DNA of 14,538 bases, taken from the NCBI GenBank assembly GCA_031425095.1, contig JANPIS010000329.1, forward strand, positions 1-14,538. The letters run 5' to 3'. The notes beneath the pieces were generated by a model, which saw only the letters and a list, made by a program, of their open reading frames with translations, did not search any database and had not been told where the DNA came from. Shown here piece after piece: positions 1 through 7,465 of this stretch; position 1 is the first letter of the stretch, and each line of letters starts with the position of its first letter. Position numbers and translations under genes: made by a program. Source of the DNA: JANNXQ01 sp031425095. GTDB taxonomy: Bacteria; Verrucomicrobiota; Verrucomicrobiia; Chthoniobacterales; Chthoniobacteraceae.

Positions 1-141
1 CAGGAGGATTACGCCGACTTCCGCGCGCTCGAGACCGAGGGCAACGACATCGTGGTCCAGCAGCACTACCGCACGCTCATCGGTCACATCTTCGAGGTGC
101 TCCTCGCGCAGGGTGTGCCGCTGAAGGTGGACCCGTCCTGA
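1..141 (+). CDS. C-terminal fragment of an unidentified protein
   Basis: Frame 1 is open from the window edge to a TGA at 139-141 and gives 46 residues, including ETEGNDIVVQQHYRTLIGH and the ending VPLKVDPS. The start lies outside the window. Codons are GC-rich at third positions like the neighbouring genes, so this looks like a true gene end. I do not recognise the family from this tail. It converges on the TIGR03790 gene, whose stop begins at 164, leaving 22 bases between them with no clear terminator hairpin and T-tract. Confidence 0.6.
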   Translation, partial: QEDYADFRALETEGNDIVVQQHYRTLIGHIFEVLLAQGVPLKVDPS

Positions 142-163
142 CCGGGCTGCGGCGAAGGCCGCG

Positions 164-1807
164 TCAGCGTGCGACTGCTGACGGTGGCTTGACCTGTGGC
201 GTCGGCGTGGCGGCTGGAGCAGGGGGCGGGTCGAAAAGCTGAAACACCTGCACCGCGGGCGAGCGTGGATAAGTCGCGATCATTTTCCGCGCGAGCGCGA
301 GAGCCTCCGCTTCACGATTCATCCCGCGGAGCTGGAAGATCTCGTGGATGGCCACGCGACAGATGTCCTCCGGCTCTTTGTACAAGCCGCGCGCGTCCTT
401 GAAGAAACCAAGCGCCTCCGTGCGCTCCTTGACCGTGGCCTTCAGCATCCCGAGTCCTTCGTAGATCATGCCGCTGCCGAGGCGCCGCGCCGAAGCGCGC
501 AGTGTGGACTCCGCCGCCGCGCGATTTTTTCCGAACCACTGCTTCGCCCCGCGCCGGTATTCCGCCCACTCGCCAGTGGTCGGCTTTTCCTCGCCCATCC
601 CACCGCCGGGAAACGGCCGGTAGAGCGGATCGCCGACGAACGTGGTCTGCCACGAAAGAAATTTTTGCGACATGTAGGCGCTCTCCGCGAAGTTGAATCC
701 GGCGCGGAGGCGTTCGTGGAAGATGTCGAGATTCGGGGTGAGCGAGAGGTAGGGCTCGAAGACATTGCCGAGCGTGGCGACCGCACCGCGGCGCAGCAGC
801 GGTCCGACCCACGCGGAGTACTCGCTGCGCACGGTCGTGGCGCTGAAGGAGTGGATGTGCACCGCGATCGCGCCCTTCACGAAGCGGAAGTCCTGCGCGG
901 CCAGCGCGCCGGTGACTTCCGCGGAATACCACCCGAAATACATCGCCACGCGCCCCATCGGGTAACCGGCGGGAAACTGCTCGGGACCCACGTCGAGAAC
1001 CACCGGGCTCCCGTAGCGGCGGGCATCCGCGGCGACCCGCATCAGCCATTCGTCGCCCTCGGCATAGCCACCGTCCTTGAGTCCGCGCGCGTCCACATAA
1101 GTGAATCCCGCGAGTCCCTCATTCTCCGCCTCGATGGAGTCGGTGATCATCTGCCGCACGATCGCCGGAGTCGGCCCATCGAGCCGGCACACGAGCAAGA
1201 GCTCCGGCAGCTTGAAATCCGCGATGCGGGAGTAGGCGCGGTAGTAGGGGTTCTGGACGATGCCAGAGATCTGGCGCGAGCGGAGCGCGATCAGCGAGAG
1301 CTCCGAATCCACCGCGGCTTCGTTGTGCGTGGCGACAGCCTCCGGACCGATCTGCTTGTCGCCGGGAAACGCGGCCGCGGGCGAAATCTTCAGCGGAATG
1401 CCGCGCATCAGGGCGACGTAGCGAATCTTGCTCCACTCGACCGGGCTGAGCGGGCTGCCGATGTCGCGCAGCTTCCAGTGAAAGCCCGACGTGAGCGCGC
1501 GCCGCAGCGGTTCGGCGATCGTGGATTCGTATTCGTCGCGGTTGATCTCCTCGAAGGTCGAGCACTTCAGACCCACGAGGTTGTTCTTCGGGATGCCGCG
1601 TTTTTCCGCGTAGAAGCGCGCGAGATCGCGGGAGTCACCGTCGGCTTCGTTGTAAACGACGAGCGTGGCTGCGGCCTCGGGATTCACGGCGGCAGAATCG
1701 CCGAAGAGGGAGATCTGAGCATCGGCAATCGGCGCCATGAGCAGGACTGCCTGCAACCACAAGAGGGCGCGGCACCGCAGTCGCAGAAGTTGATTTTTGG
1801 AAGCCAT
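164..1807 (-). CDS. TIGR03790-family secreted protein
   Basis: A 547-residue protein of unknown biochemical function. Residues 1-30 form a signal peptide (basic n-region, hydrophobic core LLWLQAVLLMAP, likely cut after IADA), so the protein should be exported. Mature residues 48-80 hold the family hallmark: a hydrophobic strand (LVVYNEA), then S-R-D-LARFYAEKRGIP and LVGL. The middle contains further conserved-looking blocks (YVALMRGIPLKI, FTYVDARG, GAIAVHIHSFSA, FVGDPLYRPF). After about residue 420 comes an alpha-helical TPR-like stretch ending near LARKMIATYPRSP, then a proline-rich tail. The TPR-like part looks like an extra module after the core domain. It is the last gene of the leftward set and starts 37 bases after the hydrolase stop. 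The start ATG is well placed for the signal peptide. The family name is inferred from the N-terminal motif and overall layout; no enzymatic role is known to me. Confidence 0.75.
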   Translation of the reverse strand: MASKNQLLRLRCRALLWLQAVLLMAPIADAQISLFGDSAAVNPEAAATLVVYNEADGDSRDLARFYAEKRGIPKNNLVGLKCSTFEEINRDEYESTIAEPLRRALTSGFHWKLRDIGSPLSPVEWSKIRYVALMRGIPLKISPAAAFPGDKQIGPEAVATHNEAAVDSELSLIALRSRQISGIVQNPYYRAYSRIADFKLPELLLVCRLDGPTPAIVRQMITDSIEAENEGLAGFTYVDARGLKDGGYAEGDEWLMRVAADARRYGSPVVLDVGPEQFPAGYPMGRVAMYFGWYSAEVTGALAAQDFRFVKGAIAVHIHSFSATTVRSEYSAWVGPLLRRGAVATLGNVFEPYLSLTPNLDIFHERLRAGFNFAESAYMSQKFLSWQTTFVGDPLYRPFPGGGMGEEKPTTGEWAEYRRGAKQWFGKNRAAAESTLRASARRLGSGMIYEGLGMLKATVKERTEALGFFKDARGLYKEPEDICRVAIHEIFQLRGMNREAEALALARKMIATYPRSPAVQVFQLFDPPPAPAATPTPQVKPPSAVAR

Positions 1808-1844
1808 GAATTGCGAAATCTTGAACTCCGGTCAGCGCACGCGC

Positions 1845-2624
1845 CTAGATCTCGATCTTCAAGCCGTCGTAGGCAATGCGAACCGAAGGCGGCAGGTCCT
1901 CTTCGGTTTCTGTGTGTCCCAACTCATGACAGAGATGCGTGAACCACGTCTGGCCAGCTCCCACTTTTTTCGCCACTTCGAGCGCGTCGCTCACGCTCAT
2001 ATGAGTCGGGTGTTCACGGTGTCGGAGCGCATCGACGATCAGATGCTTCACCCCGGTGATGCGTTCAATCGCCGCGTCGGGCACCGCTTTGCAATCGCTG
2101 AAGTACGCGGCCAGCCGCACTTCGCGGCGGGAGAAGAGATAGCCATTCACCGTGGTCCGCCCGTGTGGCACCGCGAGCGGCACGACTTCCGTCTCGCCGA
2201 GAAAGAAGGGGCCATCCACGAGCCGCGGCTCCGGCCGGATGTAACCGGGCCAGCGATTCTCGCCGTTGAACGCAAACTGATACACCCGCTGCAGGGCCGT
2301 CATCGTCTCGTCCGACGCATACACCGGCAGATCGCGCGAGCCGAAGCAGAACGGACGCAGATCGTCGAAGCCCATGATGTGGTCGGTATGCGCGTGGGTG
2401 TAGATCACGGCGTCGAGCTGGTGGATGCGCTCGCGCAGACACTGGCTGCGGAAATCCGGCCCCGTGTCCACCACCCAGGAAGTCTCGGGCGTGCAAACAT
2501 GGATCGACGACCGCGAGCGTTTGTCGCGCGGGTCCGTCGAGGTGCAGACGGTGCAATCGCAGCCGACTACCGGCACTCCCATCGACGTGCCGGTGCCGAG
2601 GAAAGTGAGCGTGAATTCCGGCAT
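1845..2624 (-). CDS. PhnP-like metallo-beta-lactamase-fold hydrolase
   Basis: A 259-residue cytoplasmic protein without a signal peptide. The beta-lactamase-fold metal site is visible: H77-x-H79-x-D81-H82 in THAHTDHIMGFDDLR, H154 in PHGRT, D178 in FSDCK, and H205/H208 in HPTHMS. Near the N-terminus, C22-x-C24-x2-C27 in GCDCTVCTS matches the extra structural zinc site of the PhnP branch (phosphoribosyl cyclic phosphodiesterase). A later histidine (H230 or H233) may be its fourth ligand. Length fits PhnP-type proteins, about 250-260 residues. The true substrate is unknown, since this branch is common in genomes without phosphonate genes and none are seen here. The ATG at 2624 is preferred because the protein then begins at the first beta strand (MPEFTLTFLGTGTSMGVP). 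It lies 92 bases after the VKOR-DsbA stop and 37 bases before the TIGR03790 start. Confidence 0.82.
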   Translation of the reverse strand: MPEFTLTFLGTGTSMGVPVVGCDCTVCTSTDPRDKRSRSSIHVCTPETSWVVDTGPDFRSQCLRERIHQLDAVIYTHAHTDHIMGFDDLRPFCFGSRDLPVYASDETMTALQRVYQFAFNGENRWPGYIRPEPRLVDGPFFLGETEVVPLAVPHGRTTVNGYLFSRREVRLAAYFSDCKAVPDAAIERITGVKHLIVDALRHREHPTHMSVSDALEVAKKVGAGQTWFTHLCHELGHTETEEDLPPSVRIAYDGLKIEI

Positions 2625-2716
2625 GCGCGGGCGGGACGGTAAGAGGACCGCTCGATGTTGTCGAACGATTCGGCGAACGGGAAACCGGCCGCGGTTTTTC
2701 CCGGTCGCTCCCAGTT

Positions 2717-4075
2717 TTACGGCGTTCCGAGGGCGATGCGGATCCGCTTGGCCAGCGCTTCGTACTCCACGAAGCCGCCGATGAGGTCGCCATTCAGGAA
2801 AAGCGCGGGCGCGCCTTCTATGCCGAGTTGTACGGCCTCGGCGTAGCTGGCCTCCACGATCTGCCGCGACGCATCCGCCGCGCGGCACTGTGCAAACTTC
2901 TCCGCGTCCAGCCCGACCTCCAGAGCGAGCGCGGCCAGTCGTTCGTCGCTGAGTTCGCCGCGGGCGGCGAAGAGGCGGTCGTGATACTTCCAGAACGCGC
3001 CCTGCTCCGCGGCGCATTGCGCGGCGATTGCTGCCGGTCGCGCATGCGGATTCTTATCCAGCGGGTAGAAGCGAAACGCCACGAGCACATCCTGCGGAAA
3101 CTCTGCGCGGATCTTTTCCAGCACGGGCGCGAGCTTGATGCAGAATTCGCATTGGAAATCCGAGAAGACCACGAGCTGGACGCGCGCGTCTTTCGGCCCG
3201 GTGACCTGCGCTTTGGAAAGGTCGAACTTCAGTCCGCGCAGCGGCGGCTTCCGGAGCAGGATCTCGATGCGGCGGCCCGCCGCGATCTCCGGCAAGACCG
3301 CCTCTTTCGGACGACCGGCGAGCAGCGCTTCGACGGAAAGGCCGCGCGCTTTCGCCGTCGTCGTGAGCAACTCGGTGTCCACCTTCTCCTGCACCCATGC
3401 GACCTCCCGCTCGTAGATCGATCGCCGCAGCGGCTGCACCGTCGCCGCGAGATCTGCATCCAACTCCGCGCGGGTGAAAGTGCGGCCATCGACGACTGCG
3501 ACCGCGTCGGTCGGTTTCACAAGCGCGGGCAGGATGAGCGCTCCGGCGGCCAGGAGCGTCACGAGTGCGAGCGTCAGAGCCACCGCGCGGTTGCCGGGGG
3601 CGGCTGAGTTTTCCACGAGCCGCTCGGCGCGGAGCGTGGCCCAGACGAGCGCCGCGACCACGACCGCCGATGCCGTGCACAATCCGCAGAAGGCGTGCAG
3701 CAACCCAAATTGCACCCACATCAGCATGGCGGAGAACGCGAGCCCGGCGACCGAAAGCCAGACCGTCGGAGCCACCAACCAACCGCGCAGTTTTCCAGCA
3801 CCGCTGCCATACGCGCAGAGCAGCAGCCCGAGCATCGTGAGGTAAAAGGCGAGACCGACCCACGGCAGCGGCACGCCTAGGAGCGCTGAGTGAGTGCTGC
3901 CGAGCACCGCTTCGCAACCCGAGCGCGAGGGGCAGAAGAGCATCTTCACTTCCGCGCGCGGCTGCAGCAGCAGCGAGGAAATGAGAACGCCCAGCCACGC
4001 CAGGCACACCGGCGGCAGCAGCGCGCTTTCCGCGGAAGCCGGTTGCGCTGCGGGAGTGGGGGATGCGGCGGACAT
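2717..4075 (-). CDS. VKOR-DsbA fusion, membrane disulfide-forming protein
   Basis: A 452-residue fusion. Residues 24-185 are a vitamin K epoxide reductase-like membrane domain with about five hydrophobic segments. It carries the loop cysteines C48 and C54 (CPSRSGC) and the quinone-proximal pair C130-x2-C133 (FCGLC). Residues 190-280 form a charged helical linker (VDGRTFTRAELDADL onward) that resembles the N-terminal region of secreted SurA-like proteins. Residues 285-452 are a DsbA-type thioredoxin domain with active site C309-EF-C312 and cis-proline P423 (GAPALFLNG). By family knowledge, VKOR re-oxidises the thioredoxin partner and passes electrons to quinone, so the fusion should catalyse disulfide formation outside the cytoplasmic membrane. 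Every catalytic cysteine is present. The ATG at 4073-4075 overlaps the last base of the esterase TGA (TGATG), which indicates translational coupling. Confidence 0.88.
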   Translation of the reverse strand: MSAASPTPAAQPASAESALLPPVCLAWLGVLISSLLLQPRAEVKMLFCPSRSGCEAVLGSTHSALLGVPLPWVGLAFYLTMLGLLLCAYGSGAGKLRGWLVAPTVWLSVAGLAFSAMLMWVQFGLLHAFCGLCTASAVVVAALVWATLRAERLVENSAAPGNRAVALTLALVTLLAAGALILPALVKPTDAVAVVDGRTFTRAELDADLAATVQPLRRSIYEREVAWVQEKVDTELLTTTAKARGLSVEALLAGRPKEAVLPEIAAGRRIEILLRKPPLRGLKFDLSKAQVTGPKDARVQLVVFSDFQCEFCIKLAPVLEKIRAEFPQDVLVAFRFYPLDKNPHARPAAIAAQCAAEQGAFWKYHDRLFAARGELSDERLAALALEVGLDAEKFAQCRAADASRQIVEASYAEAVQLGIEGAPALFLNGDLIGGFVEYEALAKRIRIALGTP

Positions 4076-5367
4076 CACTTCAGCCAGCGGTCTGCATAGT
4101 CGAGCCACGCCTTCCAGTCTTCGCGGGTCATGGCGTGTTTGCCGGGGCGGATAAAGGAACCGAGGCGCGACGCGAGCAGTTGATTCACTTTCGGCATCTT
4201 TTCCGCGCCGCCGCCGTCGCCCGCGACCAGCCGATAGACGGGGTCCGCTGCGCGCAGCATCTCGAACTGCCCCGCAGGATTTGCCCATTGGTCGTCGGTC
4301 GCATTCGAGATCAGCACAGGGCGCGGAGCGCAGAGCGCGATGAGGCAGTGCTGATCGAAGGGCAGCCGCTCCCGTGCGTCGTTGAAGGCTTTGAAGCGAT
4401 CCGCAAACCAATGCGGGAACGCCTTGTTGATCACCGGTAGCGTCTCCACTGTCGGCCGCTCCTTGTCGTTCGACGCGGCGAGTTCCGGCGCCACGCGGCT
4501 CGGTGCCGTGCCTCCGCAGCCGGCCTGGCTTGGCACGGCGAGGGCGAAGCGTTCGTCGAAAGCCGCGGCGACCAGCGCGGTCTTGCCGTTGCGCGAATGC
4601 CCGACCACAGCGACGCGGCGCGGGTCGATCTCCGGCACCGTGACGAGGTAGTCCATCATGCGGGAAAATCCCCACGCCCAGGCCATGATCGTGGCGGTGT
4701 CCGAGGGCGCGCGCTTTTCTCCAGCCGACGCCTTCCGCAGCCGCGCCAGCACCGCCTCGGCGAGGACGCCATCGTCGGGGACGATGTCGCCATGGTAGAA
4801 AGTGGCGAGCGCGTAGCCGCGGTCGATCGTCTGATCCACGGCCCACTTTTCCTGCTCCGTCCCGCGTGCGGCGTCGGTGGCGCGGTTGTTCTCCACTCCG
4901 GCGTGGCGCGAGGGCAGCCAGCTCTGTGCGAGCTGGATCTTCGGATCGTCGATCACTGCGTGGTTGCCGGCAAAATTGATCCCGAGAAAACACGCCGCCA
5001 GCTTGGAGCGCTGGTTCGGGATGAAGATCAGCAGATGCACCGGAGCTTCGAGTCCGCAGCTCACGAGAACTTCGCGCAGCGTGGCCTTGCCGCCGAGTGC
5101 CTTGCGATCTTCGCGCAGGAGTTTGCCGGTCACTTCACCCGCCGCCGGCTGCACTCCATACATGTAGTGCTGGAAGAGCGCGCGCAGTTCAGGTGCGCGA
5201 CTCGACGACCATTCCGCGGGTGTGGCGATGCGGGTGCCGTCGAGCATGGCGAGCGGCGCAGGCAGTCCGGCGTGTGGGGGGAGATTCTCGGGAGCTGGGT
5301 ATTCCGCGGCGTTGAGCGACATGGTGAAGAGGACGCAGGCGGCGAGGGAACTTTTCCTGCGCGGCAC
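4075..5367 (-). CDS. Secreted CE15-like glucuronoyl/acetylxylan esterase
   Basis: An alpha/beta hydrolase of 430 residues from the chosen GTG start. The N-terminus (MPRRKSSLAACVLFTMSLNA) is a signal peptide, so the enzyme should be exported. The nucleophile elbow is VVGHSRNGKTA, in the G-x-S-R-x-G-K style typical of CE15 esterases. CAPRPVLISN then DDQWANP, and a late histidine in RPGKHAMTRED, fit the usual acid and histidine regions. CE15 enzymes cleave ester links between xylan glucuronic acid and lignin, and related bacterial proteins are annotated as acetylxylan esterases; the substrate here is not proven. The start is uncertain: the frame is open back to a TTG at 5400, and an ATG lies deeper at about 5322. 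I chose GTG at 5367 because it gives a normal signal peptide. No strong ribosome binding site precedes any of them. Its stop overlaps the start of the VKOR-DsbA gene. Confidence 0.8.
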   Translation of the reverse strand: MPRRKSSLAACVLFTMSLNAAEYPAPENLPPHAGLPAPLAMLDGTRIATPAEWSSSRAPELRALFQHYMYGVQPAAGEVTGKLLREDRKALGGKATLREVLVSCGLEAPVHLLIFIPNQRSKLAACFLGINFAGNHAVIDDPKIQLAQSWLPSRHAGVENNRATDAARGTEQEKWAVDQTIDRGYALATFYHGDIVPDDGVLAEAVLARLRKASAGEKRAPSDTATIMAWAWGFSRMMDYLVTVPEIDPRRVAVVGHSRNGKTALVAAAFDERFALAVPSQAGCGGTAPSRVAPELAASNDKERPTVETLPVINKAFPHWFADRFKAFNDARERLPFDQHCLIALCAPRPVLISNATDDQWANPAGQFEMLRAADPVYRLVAGDGGGAEKMPKVNQLLASRLGSFIRPGKHAMTREDWKAWLDYADRWLK

Positions 5368-5400
5368 GGAGAGTAGCGCGCCTGCGCCCCGACCTTCCAA

Positions 5401-5528
5401 TCATTTGCACGCGGGCGCTTTCCTGCCGTGCATGGGAAAGATCGCGATGAAGAAAGCGGATGATCGCGCGTCTGTCTCCCTGACGCCGCACGCTTGACCC
5501 CGACCAAACACCCGCTTCTCATCCCCAT
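5401..5528. promoter_or_regulatory. Divergent intergenic region, putative promoters
   Basis: This region separates the leftward esterase set from the rightward VHL-like/DUF5069 pair and should hold a promoter for each. A TTGACC near 5503 (in CGCTTGACCCC) could be a -35 box, but only about 25 bases remain before the ATG at 5529. I see no convincing -10 box or operator. Confidence 0.3.
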
Positions 5529-6335
5529 ATGCGCTTCCGTATATTCCTCCTGCCCCTACTGTTGCTCTTTGGTGCGGCGACTTCCGCGCGCGCCGACCTC
5601 GAGATCGAGAAAGCCAAATGGGTCGGCGACGACAAGGAACGCGACGTGCGCGACGTGATCCGGGCGTACGTCCGCTACAACATTCTCTCCTTCCGCGTCA
5701 CCGCCGACGCGATGGGCGGCAAACTGAATCGGAAGAAGGACGATGTCCTCGAAATCGAGTACCGCGTGAATGGCAAGAAGTTCAAAGACAGCGTCAAGGA
5801 CGGTCGCGTCTTCACCTTCGAAGGCGTGTCCGGTGTGATTCCCAGCCGGCCTTACCTCGGATTCATCCCGCAGCCCGTTCCGACGACCGCCAGCGTCCGC
5901 ATCGTGAACCAGACCCCCGCGACGGTCCTCGTCTACGGGCTGGATCGTTACGGGCGTTGGGTGTGGATGGGGGATCTCGCGAGTGGTCGCGTCTTCAGCG
6001 ACACCGGCGCCGTGGGGCAGCAGTGGAAGGTGACCGATCGCCTGAACCAGGAGATCAAAAGCTTCACCCTGCGCGACGGAGGCACCACCGTCACGCTCGA
6101 CGCGCCGGCCGGCCCGACTCGGGTGCGCTTTGAGAATTTCAATCGCTACGTGCTCTACGTCTACAAGCTCGACCGCTGGCGCAATTGGGAGTGGGTCGCG
6201 CGGCTCGACCCCGGCGCCACCTTCAGCGTGAATGGCATCTCCGGCGAGACGTGGATCGTCATCGACGGTGCCGGACGCACCGTGCGGCAGTTCCAGGTCG
6301 GACCAAACACCTGCCATCACCGCTTCGGCTCATGA
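5529..6335 (+). CDS. Secreted protein with DUF3395-like part and two VHL-beta-like repeats
   Basis: A 268-residue protein. Residues 1-22 are a signal peptide (MRFRIFLLPLLLLFGAATSA, cut near ARA). Residues 24-98 (EIEKAKWVGDD, DVRDVIRAYV, LEIEYRVNGKKF) resemble the DUF3395-type domain found in DnaJC11-like and some bacterial proteins. Then come two aligned repeats of about 60 residues: 121-181 (VRIVNQTPATVLVYGLDRYG, LASGRVF, WKVTD) and 198-257 (VRFENFNRYVLYVYKLDRW, LDPGATF, WIVID). Both share VR-x2-N, VY-x-LDR, a hydrophobic-G-x2-F turn and a W-x-V-x-D strand. This is the layout of the von Hippel-Lindau beta domain (FxNxT, W/Y-x-LD, L-x-PG, HPW-x-x-TD), so I infer two VHL-beta-like modules. The tail TCHHRFGS carries a cysteine and two histidines. 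Function unknown; an extracytoplasmic binding or scaffold role is a guess. Its TGA overlaps the next start. Confidence 0.7.
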   Translation: MRFRIFLLPLLLLFGAATSARADLEIEKAKWVGDDKERDVRDVIRAYVRYNILSFRVTADAMGGKLNRKKDDVLEIEYRVNGKKFKDSVKDGRVFTFEGVSGVIPSRPYLGFIPQPVPTTASVRIVNQTPATVLVYGLDRYGRWVWMGDLASGRVFSDTGAVGQQWKVTDRLNQEIKSFTLRDGGTTVTLDAPAGPTRVRFENFNRYVLYVYKLDRWRNWEWVARLDPGATFSVNGISGETWIVIDGAGRTVRQFQVGPNTCHHRFGS

Positions 6336-6763
6336 ACGTTTCTGGGCTCCGCAGTCCGCACGAAAAGGTCGGCGGCATCGCCTACTTTGGGCGCATGCTC
6401 GATAAGATCCGCCTGAATGCCGCGGGCCAGCTTCCCGCTGACTATCAGCCGAATCTCGGCGTCGGCTTCGACGAGCGCGCCGTGGATTTCCTCTGGATCG
6501 AATACCCGGCGCTGGTCGAGCGCGTGAAGGACGGTGGGAATGACGAGGAAATCCTGGAATGGTGCGCCCAGCGCGGCCGCAAGCCGTCCGACGAAGACAT
6601 CGAGATCTGGAATGAATTCATGCGCAAGCGCGGCTGGAACGATGAAGCCAGCCCGCGCCTCGCACAACGCAAGGCCGAGAGTGGCTTCTCCGATCGCGAT
6701 GACATCCAGACCTTCTTCGACTACATCGACCTCGACGAAGGCCGCGACCCGCGCCGCGGTTGA
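6332..6763 (+). CDS. DUF5069 domain protein
   Basis: A 143-residue protein without signal peptide or membrane segment. The N-terminal block LRSPHEKVGGIAYFGRMLDK followed by IRLNAAGQLPADY is the characteristic opening of DUF5069 proteins (an RSP-x-K/D-x-x-GG, R-M-L-D-K-x-R pattern), and the length fits the family. The function of DUF5069 is not known. The ATG at 6332 overlaps the TGA of the previous gene as ATGA, so the two are probably co-translated. A cytoplasmic protein coupled to a secreted VHL-like protein is notable. The gene ends 7 bases before the stop of the converging DUF6572-like gene, so any transcription end must lie inside the coding regions. Confidence 0.82.
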   Translation: MNVSGLRSPHEKVGGIAYFGRMLDKIRLNAAGQLPADYQPNLGVGFDERAVDFLWIEYPALVERVKDGGNDEEILEWCAQRGRKPSDEDIEIWNEFMRKRGWNDEASPRLAQRKAESGFSDRDDIQTFFDYIDLDEGRDPRRG

Positions 6764-6770
6764 CGCGCCT

Positions 6771-7139
6771 TTACGGCTCCGTGCCGGAAATCCGCACCTG
6801 GAGTTCGATGGACTGAAACTCGAGCTGCGTGCGCACCGTGGCGAGAAATTCCACCGCCTCCGCACTCGGCGCGTGCGTGGTGTCGAGGATGATCCGCAGC
6901 GGCTGACCCGCGAGTTCGGGATGCTCGTCCGCCATTTCCCCATCGAGCGCAAAGGAGACGTAAGCATTCAGCTTTTCCTGGAGCTGAAAGAGCTGCGCCT
7001 CCCCGCCCGTCCAAGGCCGGCGCTCCACCATCACCAGCCACACCTCACCGCTTCGCGCGTCGCGCAGCATGGCATCGATCACGCCCGCGTGTTCGAGACC
7101 GCGCACGCGAGGGGGAGTGGAGCTGGGATCTGAACTCAT
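6771..7139 (-). CDS. DUF6572-like protein
   Basis: A 122-residue cytoplasmic protein of unknown function. The core VIDAMLRDARSGEVWLVMVE, then RPW, AQLFQLQEKLNAYVSFALDG and LAGQPLRIILD, matches the DUF6572 pattern as I recall it (V-I-D, E-V-x-L-V-M-V-E-x-R-P-W, Q-L-Q-E-K-L-N-x-Y-x-x-F-x-L-D-G). The rest is a short alpha/beta domain ending in QVRISGTEP. It is a stand-alone leftward gene between the DUF5069 gene and the tRNA. The ATG at 7139 gives a polar N-terminus (MSSDPSSTPPRVRG) ahead of the domain. Confidence 0.72.
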   Translation of the reverse strand: MSSDPSSTPPRVRGLEHAGVIDAMLRDARSGEVWLVMVERRPWTGGEAQLFQLQEKLNAYVSFALDGEMADEHPELAGQPLRIILDTTHAPSAEAVEFLATVRTQLEFQSIELQVRISGTEP

Positions 7140-7223
7140 CGGGCGCGGAACGTGCCGGACCCGCCCCCGCTGCGCACGTCAAAACTACGGGGCCTGCGAA
7201 TCGCGGCGGCGGGAAAACCCTGC

Positions 7224-7251
7224 TTGCCCGCGATTCGGAATCTGCGATAGC
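7224..7251 (+). promoter_or_regulatory. Putative promoter of the tRNA-Thr
   Basis: TTGCCC at 7224-7229 and GATAGC at 7246-7251, 16 bases apart, resemble a sigma-70 type -35/-10 pair. They sit about 20 bases before the tRNA 5' end, where a promoter would be expected. The match is partial and unproven. Confidence 0.4.
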
Positions 7252-7271
7252 TTCCCGCCTCTTTCGGCCAG

Positions 7272-7343
7272 GCCAGTGTAGCTCAGGGGTAGAGCAGCTG
7301 TTTCGTAAACAGGTAGTCATCAGTTCGAGCCCAATTGGTGCCT
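7272..7343 (+). tRNA. tRNA-Thr(CGT) with disturbed 3' end
   Basis: The D-arm (GCTC/GAGC, loop AGGGGTA), the anticodon arm (CTGT/ACAG, loop TTCGTAA) and the T-loop TTCGAGC are all typical, and the anticodon at 7304-7306 is CGT, giving threonine. The 3' part does not fit. The T-stem ATCAG (7319-7323) faces CCAAT (7331-7335) with two central mismatches. The acceptor GCCAGTG (7272-7278) faces TGGTGCC (7336-7342) with two mismatches and two wobbles. An encoded TCCA comes two bases late, at 7345-7348. A normal partner would be CTGAT then CACTGGC. The molecule may be non-functional, or may be the 5' part of a tRNA into which an element inserted. It lies exactly between chromosomal genes and island genes. 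Confidence 0.6.
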
Positions 7344-7434
7344 CTCCACAGAGGAACACGGCCCGGTTTTAGCCAGGTTTTACTTTGATTTGCTGCCTAC
7401 TCGTGGCGGCGTATAGAAAGGGTGTATAGAACGG
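7341..7434 (+). repeat. Paired direct repeats beside the tRNA, possible att arm sites
   Basis: Directly after the tRNA T-loop lie a small inverted repeat CCTCT/AGAGG (7341-7345, 7350-7354), the heptamer GGTTTTA twice with an 11-base period (7365-7371, 7376-7382), and GTATAGAAAGG / GTATAGAACGG twice with a 13-base period (7411-7421, 7424-7434). Short spaced direct repeats near a tRNA 3' end are typical of the arm-binding sites of tyrosine recombinases and excisionases. No gene occupies 7344-7465. The role is inferred from position. Confidence 0.4.
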
Positions 7435-7465
7435 CTTGGAATGGAGAACTCCTTAAATGCCAACC

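Noticed and set aside
344..1942. Long forward open frame opposite the TIGR03790 gene
   Set aside because: Its translation is arginine- and histidine-rich without domain-like features, as expected for the shadow of a GC-rich gene; the leftward frame has a signal peptide and family motif.
4075..5400. Longer esterase start at TTG 5400
   Set aside because: It adds EGRGAGALLS before a normal signal peptide, has no ribosome binding site, and TTG is the rarest start. The GTG at 5367 gives a better signal peptide, but this is not certain.
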